DNA of 42,613 nucleotides. It comes from Bacteroidota bacterium. Its GTDB lineage: Bacteria; Bacteroidota; Bacteroidia; Chitinophagales; Chitinophagaceae. Shown here one piece after another: positions 18,401 to 24,995 of the stretch. Under the pieces are notes generated by a model. The model had not been told where the DNA came from. It ran no database searches and saw only the letters and a program-made list of their open reading frames with translations. The position numbers and the translations under genes are program-made. Every line of letters starts with the position of its first letter. The first letter of the stretch is position 1. Location: positions 1 to 42,613 of the forward strand of contig JAFDYG010000331.1 of the NCBI GenBank assembly GCA_018267545.1. The letters run 5' to 3'.

Positions 18401-18549
18401 CCGCCTTCGTCGGTGTAAACTTTTCCACTAACGGGCGTTTCCTGCGAAAACACCGGTAAACAATAGATAAATAAGACAAAAAGAGTAAGTATAATTCGCA
18501 GTCTCCCACGCATGCGGGCCCCTACCCGCCACAAATTAGCAGTGTCCAT
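15478..18549 (-). CDS. SusC/RagA-family TonB-dependent outer-membrane transporter
   Basis: A 1023-residue TonB-linked receptor. After a signal peptide ([18 protein letters not shown]) there is a carboxypeptidase-like regulatory domain (about residues 40-115, [21 protein letters not shown]) and then the SusC plug signature ([73 protein letters not shown]). The 22-strand barrel ends in a terminal Phe (LNVSF), as expected for BAM insertion. There is no N-terminal STN domain, so no FecIR-type sigma control is expected. ATG at 18549; an ATG at 18513 is possible. A good promoter with a dyad sits about 47 nt upstream. Confidence 0.96.
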   Translation of the reverse strand: [1023 protein letters not shown]

Positions 18550-18577
18550 AAATCAGCGATTTGGTTGTTTTGTATTA

Positions 18578-18596
18578 GTCCACTAAATTAGTAGAC
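18578..18596. promoter_or_regulatory. Dyad at the susC transcription start, candidate operator
   Basis: A 19-nt near-perfect palindrome GTCCACTAAATTAGTAGAC with a single mismatched pair. Its core ACTAA-A-TTAGT is perfect (18582-18592). It begins at the last base of the susC -7 box and covers the expected start of transcription, a position typical for a repressor operator. The symmetry is seen; the regulator is unknown. Confidence 0.45.
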
Positions 18597-18627
18597 AAAT
18601 ATATTAACTAACCATTGACACTACAAA
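18596..18627 (-). promoter_or_regulatory. Bacteroidota-type promoter of the susC operon
   Basis: On the minus strand -33 TTTG (18627-18624), a 20-nt spacer, then -7 TATATTTG (18603-18596): an exact match to the Bacteroidota consensus. The -7 box ends 47 nt before the susC ATG at 18549, which fits a leader of roughly 40 nt. Confidence 0.82.
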
Positions 18628-18656
18628 AAAATACTTACAAAATCTTCGTTTTCGAG

Positions 18657-18674
18657 TATATTTGTAGTTACTAC
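18657..18674 (+). promoter_or_regulatory. -7 promoter box and adjoining dyad for the ATP-grasp operon
   Basis: The plus strand has a perfect -7 box TATATTTG (18657-18664) 46 nt before the ATP-grasp ATG. No TTTG is found about 20 nt upstream, so the -33 element is weak. The dyad GTAGT-T-ACTAC (18664-18674) starts at the last base of the box, mirroring the dyad on the susC side. Confidence 0.6.
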
Positions 18675-18710
18675 ACCCATCTTACATAGTAAATAACAAT
18701 AGCAAACAAA

Positions 18711-19691
18711 ATGTCACCCATCGCCATTTATCACGAACACCCTGATTGGTTCAAACCCCTCTTCGAAGAGCTCAACAACAGAGGTATTCCGTTTACCCGT
18801 TTCAATCCTGCTCAACATCAATTTGCAATCGAAGAGCCGAAGCCTAACTTCTCCCTCTTCTTCAACCGAATGAGCCCCTCCGCCTATCTCCGTGATGGCA
18901 TCCAGGGTATGTTCTATACACTATATTATTTGAAACACCTCGAGACCCTCGGCGTACCCGTCGTCAACGGCTACAAAGCCTGGACCTTCGAAACCTCCAA
19001 GGCGCTCCAGCTGCAGCTGCTGCAATCTCTCGGCATCAAATATCCAAAGGCGCACGTCGTCAACCACCCTTCGCAGCTCATCGCAGCCGCAGAAGGACTC
19101 CGCTTCCCCGTCGTCGTAAAGGCTAACATCGGAGGCAGTGGAGCAGGCATCACCAAATACCACAGCATCGAAGACCTGAAAGCCGCAATCGCAGAAGGCA
19201 ACCTCGACTTCGGAGTAGACCATACCGCCCTCCTTCAGGAATTTATCCCTGCACGCGATGGCTATATCACCCGCGTGGAAACCCTCGGCGGCAAATATCT
19301 CTACGCCATCCGCGTCTACCTCACCGGCGAAACCTTCAACCTCTGCCCGGCCGATATCTGCCAGACCAATACCGGCGTAGAGCTCGTCCGCAACGCCTGC
19401 GCCCTCGACGCCCCCAAAAACGGTCTCAAAGTAGAAGGCTACACGCCCCCTCCCGCCGTCATCAAGGCCATCGAAACCATCGTCCAGCAGTCCGGCATCG
19501 ACGTCGGCGGCATCGAATACATCGTAGACGACCGCGACGGCGAGATTTACTACTATGACGTAAACGCCCTCTCCAACTTCGTCGCCGACGCCGTCAACGT
19601 CATCGGCTTCAACCCCCATCACAAGCTCGTGGACTACCTGGAACAAAGAGCCGGCATAAAAGCCGCAAGCTCCAGGCTCGTCCACGCGTAA
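18711..19691 (+). CDS. ATP-grasp ligase (RimK-like)
   Basis: A 326-residue ATP-grasp enzyme. Such enzymes activate a carboxylate as acyl-phosphate and join it to an amine or other nucleophile. The N-terminal pre-ATP-grasp domain is followed by ATP-binding lysines K97 (FETSKALQ) and K137 (FPVVVKANIGGSGAG). The C-terminal metal site has E269 (VGGIEY) with D283 and N285 (YYYDVNALSNFV). No carrier-protein or other fused domain. It is first in a tight three-gene set: a luciferase-like monooxygenase starts 60 nt later, then the tandem cyanophycinase-like gene. Substrates cannot be named; an amino-acid or peptide ligation is the simplest inference. Confidence 0.85.
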   Translation: MSPIAIYHEHPDWFKPLFEELNNRGIPFTRFNPAQHQFAIEEPKPNFSLFFNRMSPSAYLRDGIQGMFYTLYYLKHLETLGVPVVNGYKAWTFETSKALQLQLLQSLGIKYPKAHVVNHPSQLIAAAEGLRFPVVVKANIGGSGAGITKYHSIEDLKAAIAEGNLDFGVDHTALLQEFIPARDGYITRVETLGGKYLYAIRVYLTGETFNLCPADICQTNTGVELVRNACALDAPKNGLKVEGYTPPPAVIKAIETIVQQSGIDVGGIEYIVDDRDGEIYYYDVNALSNFVADAVNVIGFNPHHKLVDYLEQRAGIKAASSRLVHA

Positions 19692-19704
19692 ACAACCCAA
19701 ACAC

Positions 19705-19724
19705 CCCCGGGGGCGGCCCCGGGG
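19705..19724 (+). other. Strong GC hairpin between ATP-grasp and LLM genes
   Basis: CCCCGGGG (19705-19712), a 4-nt GCGG loop, then CCCCGGGG (19717-19724) make a perfect 8-bp all-GC stem, 13 nt after the ATP-grasp stop and 27 nt before the next ATG. There is no U-tract, so it is not a standard terminator. It could protect a processed mRNA end or tune expression between the genes. Confidence 0.6.
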
Positions 19725-19751
19725 CCACCATAAACACCCAATAACAGCATT

Positions 19752-20783
19752 ATGAGATACGGATACTGGATGCCCGTCTTCGGCGGCTGGCTTCGCAACG
19801 TAGAAGATGAAAACATGCCCACCTCCTGGGACTACGTAAAAAAACTCGCCATCCGCAGCGAAGAGCTCGGCTTCGACCTCTCCCTCATCGCCGAACTTTA
19901 TCTAAACGACATCAAAGGCATCGAAGCCCCATCCCTCGACGCCTGGTCCACAGCCGCCGCCCTGGCCGCCGTCACCCACAAACAGGAGCTGATGGTAGCC
20001 GTCCGGCCCACCTTCCATAATCCCGCCCAGCTCGCCAAACAAGCCGCCAACATCGACCACATCAGCGGAGGCCGCCTGTCCCTCAACGTCGTCTCCTCCT
20101 GGTGGCGCGACGAGGCCACCAAATACGGCATCGGCTTCGAACAGCACGACGACCGCTACGCCCGCACCGCAGAGTGGCTCACCGTCCTCAACGGCGTATG
20201 GAACGAAAACGGCTTTAACTTCGACGGTAAATACTATAAAGTCTCCAACAACACGCTCCAGCCCAAACCTATCTCCAAACCCCGCCCGGCCATTTACGCC
20301 GGCGGCGAATCCGATGCAGCCAAAGACCTCATTTCCTCTACCTGCGACGGATACGTCATGCACGGCGACACCCCCGAAACCATCGGGAAACGTATCCGCG
20401 ACATGAAAGAAAGAAGAGAAAAGAAAGGACTCCCCCCCATGACATACGGAGTAGCCGCATACAGCATCATCCGCAGCAGCGACGCCGAAACAAAAAAAGA
20501 GCTCGAGCGCATCACCAACGTCCAGCCCGGAAGCCCCGGCTATAACAACTACCAGCAATGGCTCTCCGGCACCCAGCTCGAACAAAAAGTCTCCCTCGAA
20601 GACTACTCCGTCTCCAACCGCGGCCTCCGCAGCGGCCTCATCGGCAGTCCCGCACAGGTAGAAGACCGTATCGCCCAGTTCGAAGCCGCCGGCGTCGACT
20701 TCTTCCTCCTGCAATGCAGCCCCCAGCTCGAAGAAATGGAACGCTTCGCAGAAACGATCATAAAAAAAGAAACATACGCCTAA
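19752..20783 (+). CDS. LLM-class flavin-dependent monooxygenase
   Basis: A 343-residue bacterial luciferase-like (LLM) TIM-barrel protein using reduced flavin and oxygen. It begins MRYGYWMPVFGGWLRN and contains family segments HISGGRLSLNVVSSWWRDEA, RTAEWLTVLNGVWNE, and the PAIYAGGESDAAKDLISSTCDGYV strand. The C-terminal IGSPAQVEDRIAQFEAAGVDFFLLQ segment is also typical. It most resembles SsuD/SfnG-type sulfonate/sulfone monooxygenases, but LLM substrates are very varied. No flavin reductase is adjacent. The next gene begins 4 nt after its stop, so the two are co-translated. Its link with an ATP-grasp ligase suggests oxidation of a conjugated or amino-acid-derived substrate (inference). Confidence 0.88.
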   Translation: MRYGYWMPVFGGWLRNVEDENMPTSWDYVKKLAIRSEELGFDLSLIAELYLNDIKGIEAPSLDAWSTAAALAAVTHKQELMVAVRPTFHNPAQLAKQAANIDHISGGRLSLNVVSSWWRDEATKYGIGFEQHDDRYARTAEWLTVLNGVWNENGFNFDGKYYKVSNNTLQPKPISKPRPAIYAGGESDAAKDLISSTCDGYVMHGDTPETIGKRIRDMKERREKKGLPPMTYGVAAYSIIRSSDAETKKELERITNVQPGSPGYNNYQQWLSGTQLEQKVSLEDYSVSNRGLRSGLIGSPAQVEDRIAQFEAAGVDFFLLQCSPQLEEMERFAETIIKKETYA

Positions 20784-20787
20784 GAGC

Positions 20788-22680
20788 ATGAGAAAACATA
20801 TCCTCCCCCGCATAGCCCTTGCAAGCATAACCTTTGGTTATGCTTTTCTTCTTTTAATGCCTGCTTCTTCATTTGCACAACGCACCCCCATCACCATCAC
20901 CCCCTCCCCCACCCGCCACGGCCCCGAACACGGCTCCCTCATCATCATCGGAGGCGGCGGCAGCACCCCCGAAATCTGGCAGAAATTCACCGAGCTCGCC
21001 GGCGGCAAGGACAAAGCCCGTATCGTCTTCGTCACCAACGGCACCCCCGGCGACGACACCAGCAGCCACAGCTACGCAAACACCATCAAACGCCAGACAG
21101 GCATCCAGCACATCACCATCCTCAACGCCCACAGCCTCGCCGAAGCCAACAGCGAGAAATTCATCGAACCCCTCAAAACCGCTACCGGCGTCTTCTTCGA
21201 CGGCGGCCGCCAATGGCGCATCGCCGACGCTTACCTCAATACTCTTACCCACAAAGCCTTTCAGGACGTCCTGAACCGCGGCGGCGTCATCATCGGCAGT
21301 TCCGCCGGCGCCACCATCCAGGGCTCCTTCCTCTGGCGCGGCGACACCCGTAACAATAATATTCTCGTCGGCGACCACACCCAGGGCCTCGCCTTCCTCC
21401 GCAACTCCGTCATCGACCAGCACCTCCTGGCCCGCAATCGCCAGTTCGACATGGTGGAGTTTATAAAAAATACCCCCGAGCTCATCGGCATCGGCCTCGA
21501 CCAGGCCACCGCCATCCTCGTTCAAAAAGATACCCTCCAGGTCATCGGTAAAGCCTACGTCCTCATCTACGACTACAAAAACATAAAAACCGACAGCCCC
21601 TTCTTTATGCTAAGCGAAGGCCAGCGCTATGACCTGAAAGAAAGAAAAATGCTATCCCCCGTAAAAATCACACCCGCAACCGCACAAAACCCAGCAACCC
21701 CGCAAAACCCCGCCAACGCAACCGCACAAACCACAACCCCACCAGCACAAACACAAAACTCCGAATCAGGCCCTCAACCAAAGGCCTACGTCAACACCCC
21801 CATCGAAGTCCACCCCTCCACCACCCTCCACGGCCCCGAACACGGCTCCCTCCTCATCATCGGAGGCAACGTCGGCTCCACCGCCTCCGTCTGGAACAAG
21901 TTCACCGAGCTCGCCGGAGGCAAGGATAAAGCCAAAATCGTCGTCGTCACCGCCGCATCCGGCGACTCCGCAGCCTTCGACCAAAAAGACGTGGAAGAAA
22001 TAAAGAAACAAACCGGCATCTCCAACGTCACCCTCCTCCACACAAACGACCTAAAAGAAGCCAACAGCGAAACCTTCATAGCCCCGATAAAACAAGCTAC
22101 CGGCGTCTATTTCATCGGCGGCCGCCAATGGCGCATCGCCGACTCCTACCTCAACACCCTCACCCACCAGGCCTTCCAGGACGTCCTCAACCGCGGAGGC
22201 GTCATCGCCGGCAGCTCCGCCGGCGCCTCCATCCAGGGCTCCTTCCTCTGGCGCGGTGACACCAAAGGCGCAGAAACCCTCGTCGGCGACCATACCCAAG
22301 GCCTCGCCTTCCTCAAAAATTCAGTAATAGACCAGCACCTGCTAAAAAGAAACCGCCAATTCGACCTCGCCCGCTTCATCCACGCCGCCCCCGACCTCAT
22401 CGGCATCGGTCTCGACGAAGCCACCGCCATCCTCGTACAAGGCGATACCCTTCAGGTCATCGGCAAATCCTACGTCGCCATCTACGACCACAAGAATGAC
22501 CAACCCTTCTTCTTCCTAAGCGAAGGCCAGAAATACGATCTAAAAAACTATAAAACTATCCAGCCGCCCCGACGCAACGCGGCCGACGGCGATTTCACCC
22601 CGCCATCCCCGCTGAACGCGGCTGGGCCCCATGTCACCCCGCCATCCCCGCTGAACGCGGCCGATAAAGAAAGAGAGTAA
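20788..22680 (+). CDS. Exported tandem cyanophycinase-like (peptidase S51) protein
   Basis: A 630-residue protein with a signal peptide (FLLLMPASSFAQ) and two homologous S51 domains, about 45-290 and 345-590, joined by a Pro/Thr/Gln linker. Cyanophycinase cleaves beta-Asp-Arg polymer. Each domain has the nucleophile elbow GSSAGA (S172, S477) and a His 40 residues later (H212, H517). The Glu expected 27 residues after the His is present in domain 2 (E544, LDEATA) but is Gln in domain 1 (Q239, LDQATA), so domain 1 may be inactive. GGRQ replaces the usual GGDQ, and an Arg expected after DQH..R.R is Asp, so cyanophycin itself is an uncertain substrate. The C-terminus carries a duplicated TPPSPLNAA motif. 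Confidence 0.85.
   Translation: MRKHILPRIALASITFGYAFLLLMPASSFAQRTPITITPSPTRHGPEHGSLIIIGGGGSTPEIWQKFTELAGGKDKARIVFVTNGTPGDDTSSHSYANTIKRQTGIQHITILNAHSLAEANSEKFIEPLKTATGVFFDGGRQWRIADAYLNTLTHKAFQDVLNRGGVIIGSSAGATIQGSFLWRGDTRNNNILVGDHTQGLAFLRNSVIDQHLLARNRQFDMVEFIKNTPELIGIGLDQATAILVQKDTLQVIGKAYVLIYDYKNIKTDSPFFMLSEGQRYDLKERKMLSPVKITPATAQNPATPQNPANATAQTTTPPAQTQNSESGPQPKAYVNTPIEVHPSTTLHGPEHGSLLIIGGNVGSTASVWNKFTELAGGKDKAKIVVVTAASGDSAAFDQKDVEEIKKQTGISNVTLLHTNDLKEANSETFIAPIKQATGVYFIGGRQWRIADSYLNTLTHQAFQDVLNRGGVIAGSSAGASIQGSFLWRGDTKGAETLVGDHTQGLAFLKNSVIDQHLLKRNRQFDLARFIHAAPDLIGIGLDEATAILVQGDTLQVIGKSYVAIYDHKNDQPFFFLSEGQKYDLKNYKTIQPPRRNAADGDFTPPSPLNAAGPHVTPPSPLNAADKERE
22595..22661. repeat. 28-nt perfect direct repeat at the convergent gene ends
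   Basis: An identical 28-nt unit, beginning TCACCCCGCCATCCCC, occurs at 22595-22622 and 22634-22661 (39-nt period). It encodes TPPSPLNAA twice in the tandem S51 protein. The second copy supplies the stop codon and the last residues of the convergent O-antigen-ligase-like gene. Confidence 0.85.
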
Positions 22681-23884
22681 AAAAGCAGCTAAAAAAGAAG
22701 ATTCCCTTATTCGTATCTAATACATTCTCCGAAAAAGAAACAAAAGCCACCACCACCACCACCGTACCCAAAAAAATATCCCTGCGCCTCACCGCAGCCC
22801 CCGCACCCGCACCCAAAACCGCCAGGTACCACAAACCCGCAGCCACCCCTCCATTGAGCACATAGCTCAAATATTGATTGTGCGCATTCAGCTCGTGCTT
22901 ATACGAGATCGTCAAATCATGCGCATAGTATTCTTCCTTCAGCTTCGGAACCTCCGCCCCTACCCCATACCCCGTCAACGGCCTCGCCCGTATTAGCTCC
23001 CATGCACACCCCCACCGAACCATCCTCGGCTCCGCATCGCCTTCTCCCCCCCTTACACGCTGCATATCGTACTTCAGCTGCACCAGGTAACGCGTGTTCA
23101 AATTATCGTTCATCGTCACCAGCGTCACCGCCATCACGCTCACCAGCAAAAAGCCCCCCAACGCCAGCCAGCGAGTCCTCCCTTTCAACAGCATCCACGG
23201 AACCAGCACATTCAACACCACCAGAAACGCCAGAAAAACCGCCCTCGAAGCCAGCTGCAACATGGCCGCCATCAGCACCAGCACAATCAGCCAATACCCC
23301 CACCGCGCCGCGGACCCGCCGCCATCCTTCACAGCCATCGAAATAAAAACTACCATTGCAACCGCCACATACATCGAAAGATACGTAGCATGCAAATCGA
23401 GCGGGGCGCTAAAGGCATGATTCAAATATTCCGGCGCAAACAAAGCCCCGAACCCCAACCCATTCTCATATATCGAAACAAATGCGCAGCCGTACAAATA
23501 CACCACCGTCCCAAAACAAGACCACGCAAACGCCTTCAACAAACGCTCCCGAACCGTCGTCCAATCCAATTGAGAAAACCAGGCGATCAACGGAAATAAT
23601 AAAATGGCCAGCTGCTTTTCCAGCTGCTTACCCGCATCCCCAAAATTCGGCGCATAAATCGCCGACACCGCCATCAGCAAAAATAAACCCGCCACCAGCC
23701 AGCCAGCCCAACGCAAAGACCAGGGCCGGCCCTTTCCCAAATGCAGCAAGGTATGCAGCAATAACCCGATCAACGATAGCTCGCTATAAATCCGGTCCAA
23801 AGGCAGCGTAACGAGAAAAACCAAAAGCAGGTAATAGCTGATCTTACCCGCGGAAGTATCTTCTATATAAAATATTTCTTTCAT
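22634..23884 (-). CDS. O-antigen ligase / polymerase-like membrane protein (Wzy_C type)
   Basis: A 416-residue polytopic membrane protein with about ten hydrophobic segments. The large periplasmic loop contains the family signature W-IRARPLTGYGVGAEVPKLKEEYY followed by HELNAHNQYLSYVLNGG, where the Arg and His residues are functionally important in WaaL/Wzy proteins. It ligates or polymerises polyprenol-linked sugar repeats. It is last in a four-gene operon with a sugar-phosphate transferase and two glycosyltransferases, and its start overlaps the previous gene by 41 nt. Its 3' end overlaps the convergent S51 gene by 47 nt inside a direct repeat. Confidence 0.85.
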   Translation of the reverse strand: MKEIFYIEDTSAGKISYYLLLVFLVTLPLDRIYSELSLIGLLLHTLLHLGKGRPWSLRWAGWLVAGLFLLMAVSAIYAPNFGDAGKQLEKQLAILLFPLIAWFSQLDWTTVRERLLKAFAWSCFGTVVYLYGCAFVSIYENGLGFGALFAPEYLNHAFSAPLDLHATYLSMYVAVAMVVFISMAVKDGGGSAARWGYWLIVLVLMAAMLQLASRAVFLAFLVVLNVLVPWMLLKGRTRWLALGGFLLVSVMAVTLVTMNDNLNTRYLVQLKYDMQRVRGGEGDAEPRMVRWGCAWELIRARPLTGYGVGAEVPKLKEEYYAHDLTISYKHELNAHNQYLSYVLNGGVAAGLWYLAVLGAGAGAAVRRRDIFLGTVVVVVAFVSFSENVLDTNKGIFFFSCFFTLFLYRPRSAGMAG

Positions 23885-24995
23885 TCTTATTCTTGAATAG
23901 AAATAAGCATTGCATCATAAATCGCTCATATTGCGTAATGATCGAAGGCCAATTGAAATACGCGACAATCTTCTCAGAATTGCGCTGGCGCATCTCGTCT
24001 TCCTTCATCCCACCGTCAAAACCCTCGATAAATAAGGTAATATCCCCCGCGGAACTGAAATAATACGCATCGTCTCCCAGCACATTCCGGTTAAAAGCAT
24101 TGTCATGCGCAAATATCAAAGCCTTGCTCGCCATCGCTTCCAATAGGGACGGATTCGTCCCCCCCGTACTATGCCCATGAAAGTACAATCGTGAATAATA
24201 CTTGAGAGCATGTACCTTCTCCTTCTCGAAGATGGCCCCCGTAAAAATGATCCGTTCATCCGAACCATATCGCTCTTTCAAATAACGGCCAAACCGGTTG
24301 GCGACATTGCCGATGATCAGGATCTTTTTATCAGTCCCGCTATCCGTAAATCCCCTCAGGATCATCTCGATATTATTCTCCTCTTCCATCCTCGCCATCA
24401 GCAGCAGATATTCCCCCGGCTCTACCCCATAGCTCACCGGCACGTTGACATCCGCCTGACTAAAGACCTCCGCACCATAGGCGATATATTCCGTCTCGAT
24501 GCCATACTTGTCCTGGTAATAGCGCTGTATCACCGGACTGTCCGAAATCCGGTATTGACTGTATTTCACCGCCAGCCGCTCGGCAAAAAGCAGGAACCGA
24601 CGCGTCAGCTTCGAATACTTCGCCCGCTGCCATTCCAGCCCATCCATATTGTAAAGAACCACCACACCCGGCGGGAACAAAGAGCCCCAAACCGAGCTGC
24701 TCGTATAACCCAGCTGTAGGATCACGTCGAAATTCTTCTTCCGTACATCCATGATACAATTCAGATCATAGATAAATTGTCCCGCGCTCCCCATCCAATA
24801 TTCCGGGTCATAACAATGCACGATCTTCACCCCCTTCCATTCCTTTACCTGGCAGGGATGATTGTGAGAGCTATATACTGTCACCTCATGCCCCATGCTA
24901 ACCAGTCCCGGCGCCAAATGCTCCGCCAGCTGTTCGAAACCCCCATAGTGATTGGGAATTCCCCTTGTACCCATAATGGCAATCCGAAGACTCAT
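23844..24995 (-). CDS. Glycosyltransferase, DUF1972/GT4 (rhamnosyltransferase-like)
   Basis: A 383-residue GT-B glycosyltransferase. The N-terminal domain is of the DUF1972 type (IMGTRGIPNHYGGFEQLAEHLAPGL), seen in enzymes adding an early sugar to lipid-linked repeat units. The C-terminal half is GT4-like: KILIIGN in the nucleotide-binding fold and GTNPSLLEAMASKALIFAHD containing the E-x7-E-like donor site. It starts in a 4-nt ATGA overlap with the upstream GT4 gene, so the genes are coupled. It is a soluble or peripheral membrane enzyme. The acceptor is probably the sugar-diphospho-polyprenol made by the sugar transferase of this operon; donor identity is not visible. Confidence 0.88.
   Translation of the reverse strand: MSLRIAIMGTRGIPNHYGGFEQLAEHLAPGLVSMGHEVTVYSSHNHPCQVKEWKGVKIVHCYDPEYWMGSAGQFIYDLNCIMDVRKKNFDVILQLGYTSSSVWGSLFPPGVVVLYNMDGLEWQRAKYSKLTRRFLLFAERLAVKYSQYRISDSPVIQRYYQDKYGIETEYIAYGAEVFSQADVNVPVSYGVEPGEYLLLMARMEEENNIEMILRGFTDSGTDKKILIIGNVANRFGRYLKERYGSDERIIFTGAIFEKEKVHALKYYSRLYFHGHSTGGTNPSLLEAMASKALIFAHDNAFNRNVLGDDAYYFSSAGDITLFIEGFDGGMKEDEMRQRNSEKIVAYFNWPSIITQYERFMMQCLFLFKNKNERNILYRRYFRG

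Noticed and set aside
18921-20828. Long open frames on the minus strand opposite the ATP-grasp and LLM genes (over 250 codons each)
   Set aside because: Their translations are Gly/Val/Asp/Phe-rich with no domain, and the plus-strand genes are clear family members. The open frames follow from the strong C-rich skew of the plus strand.
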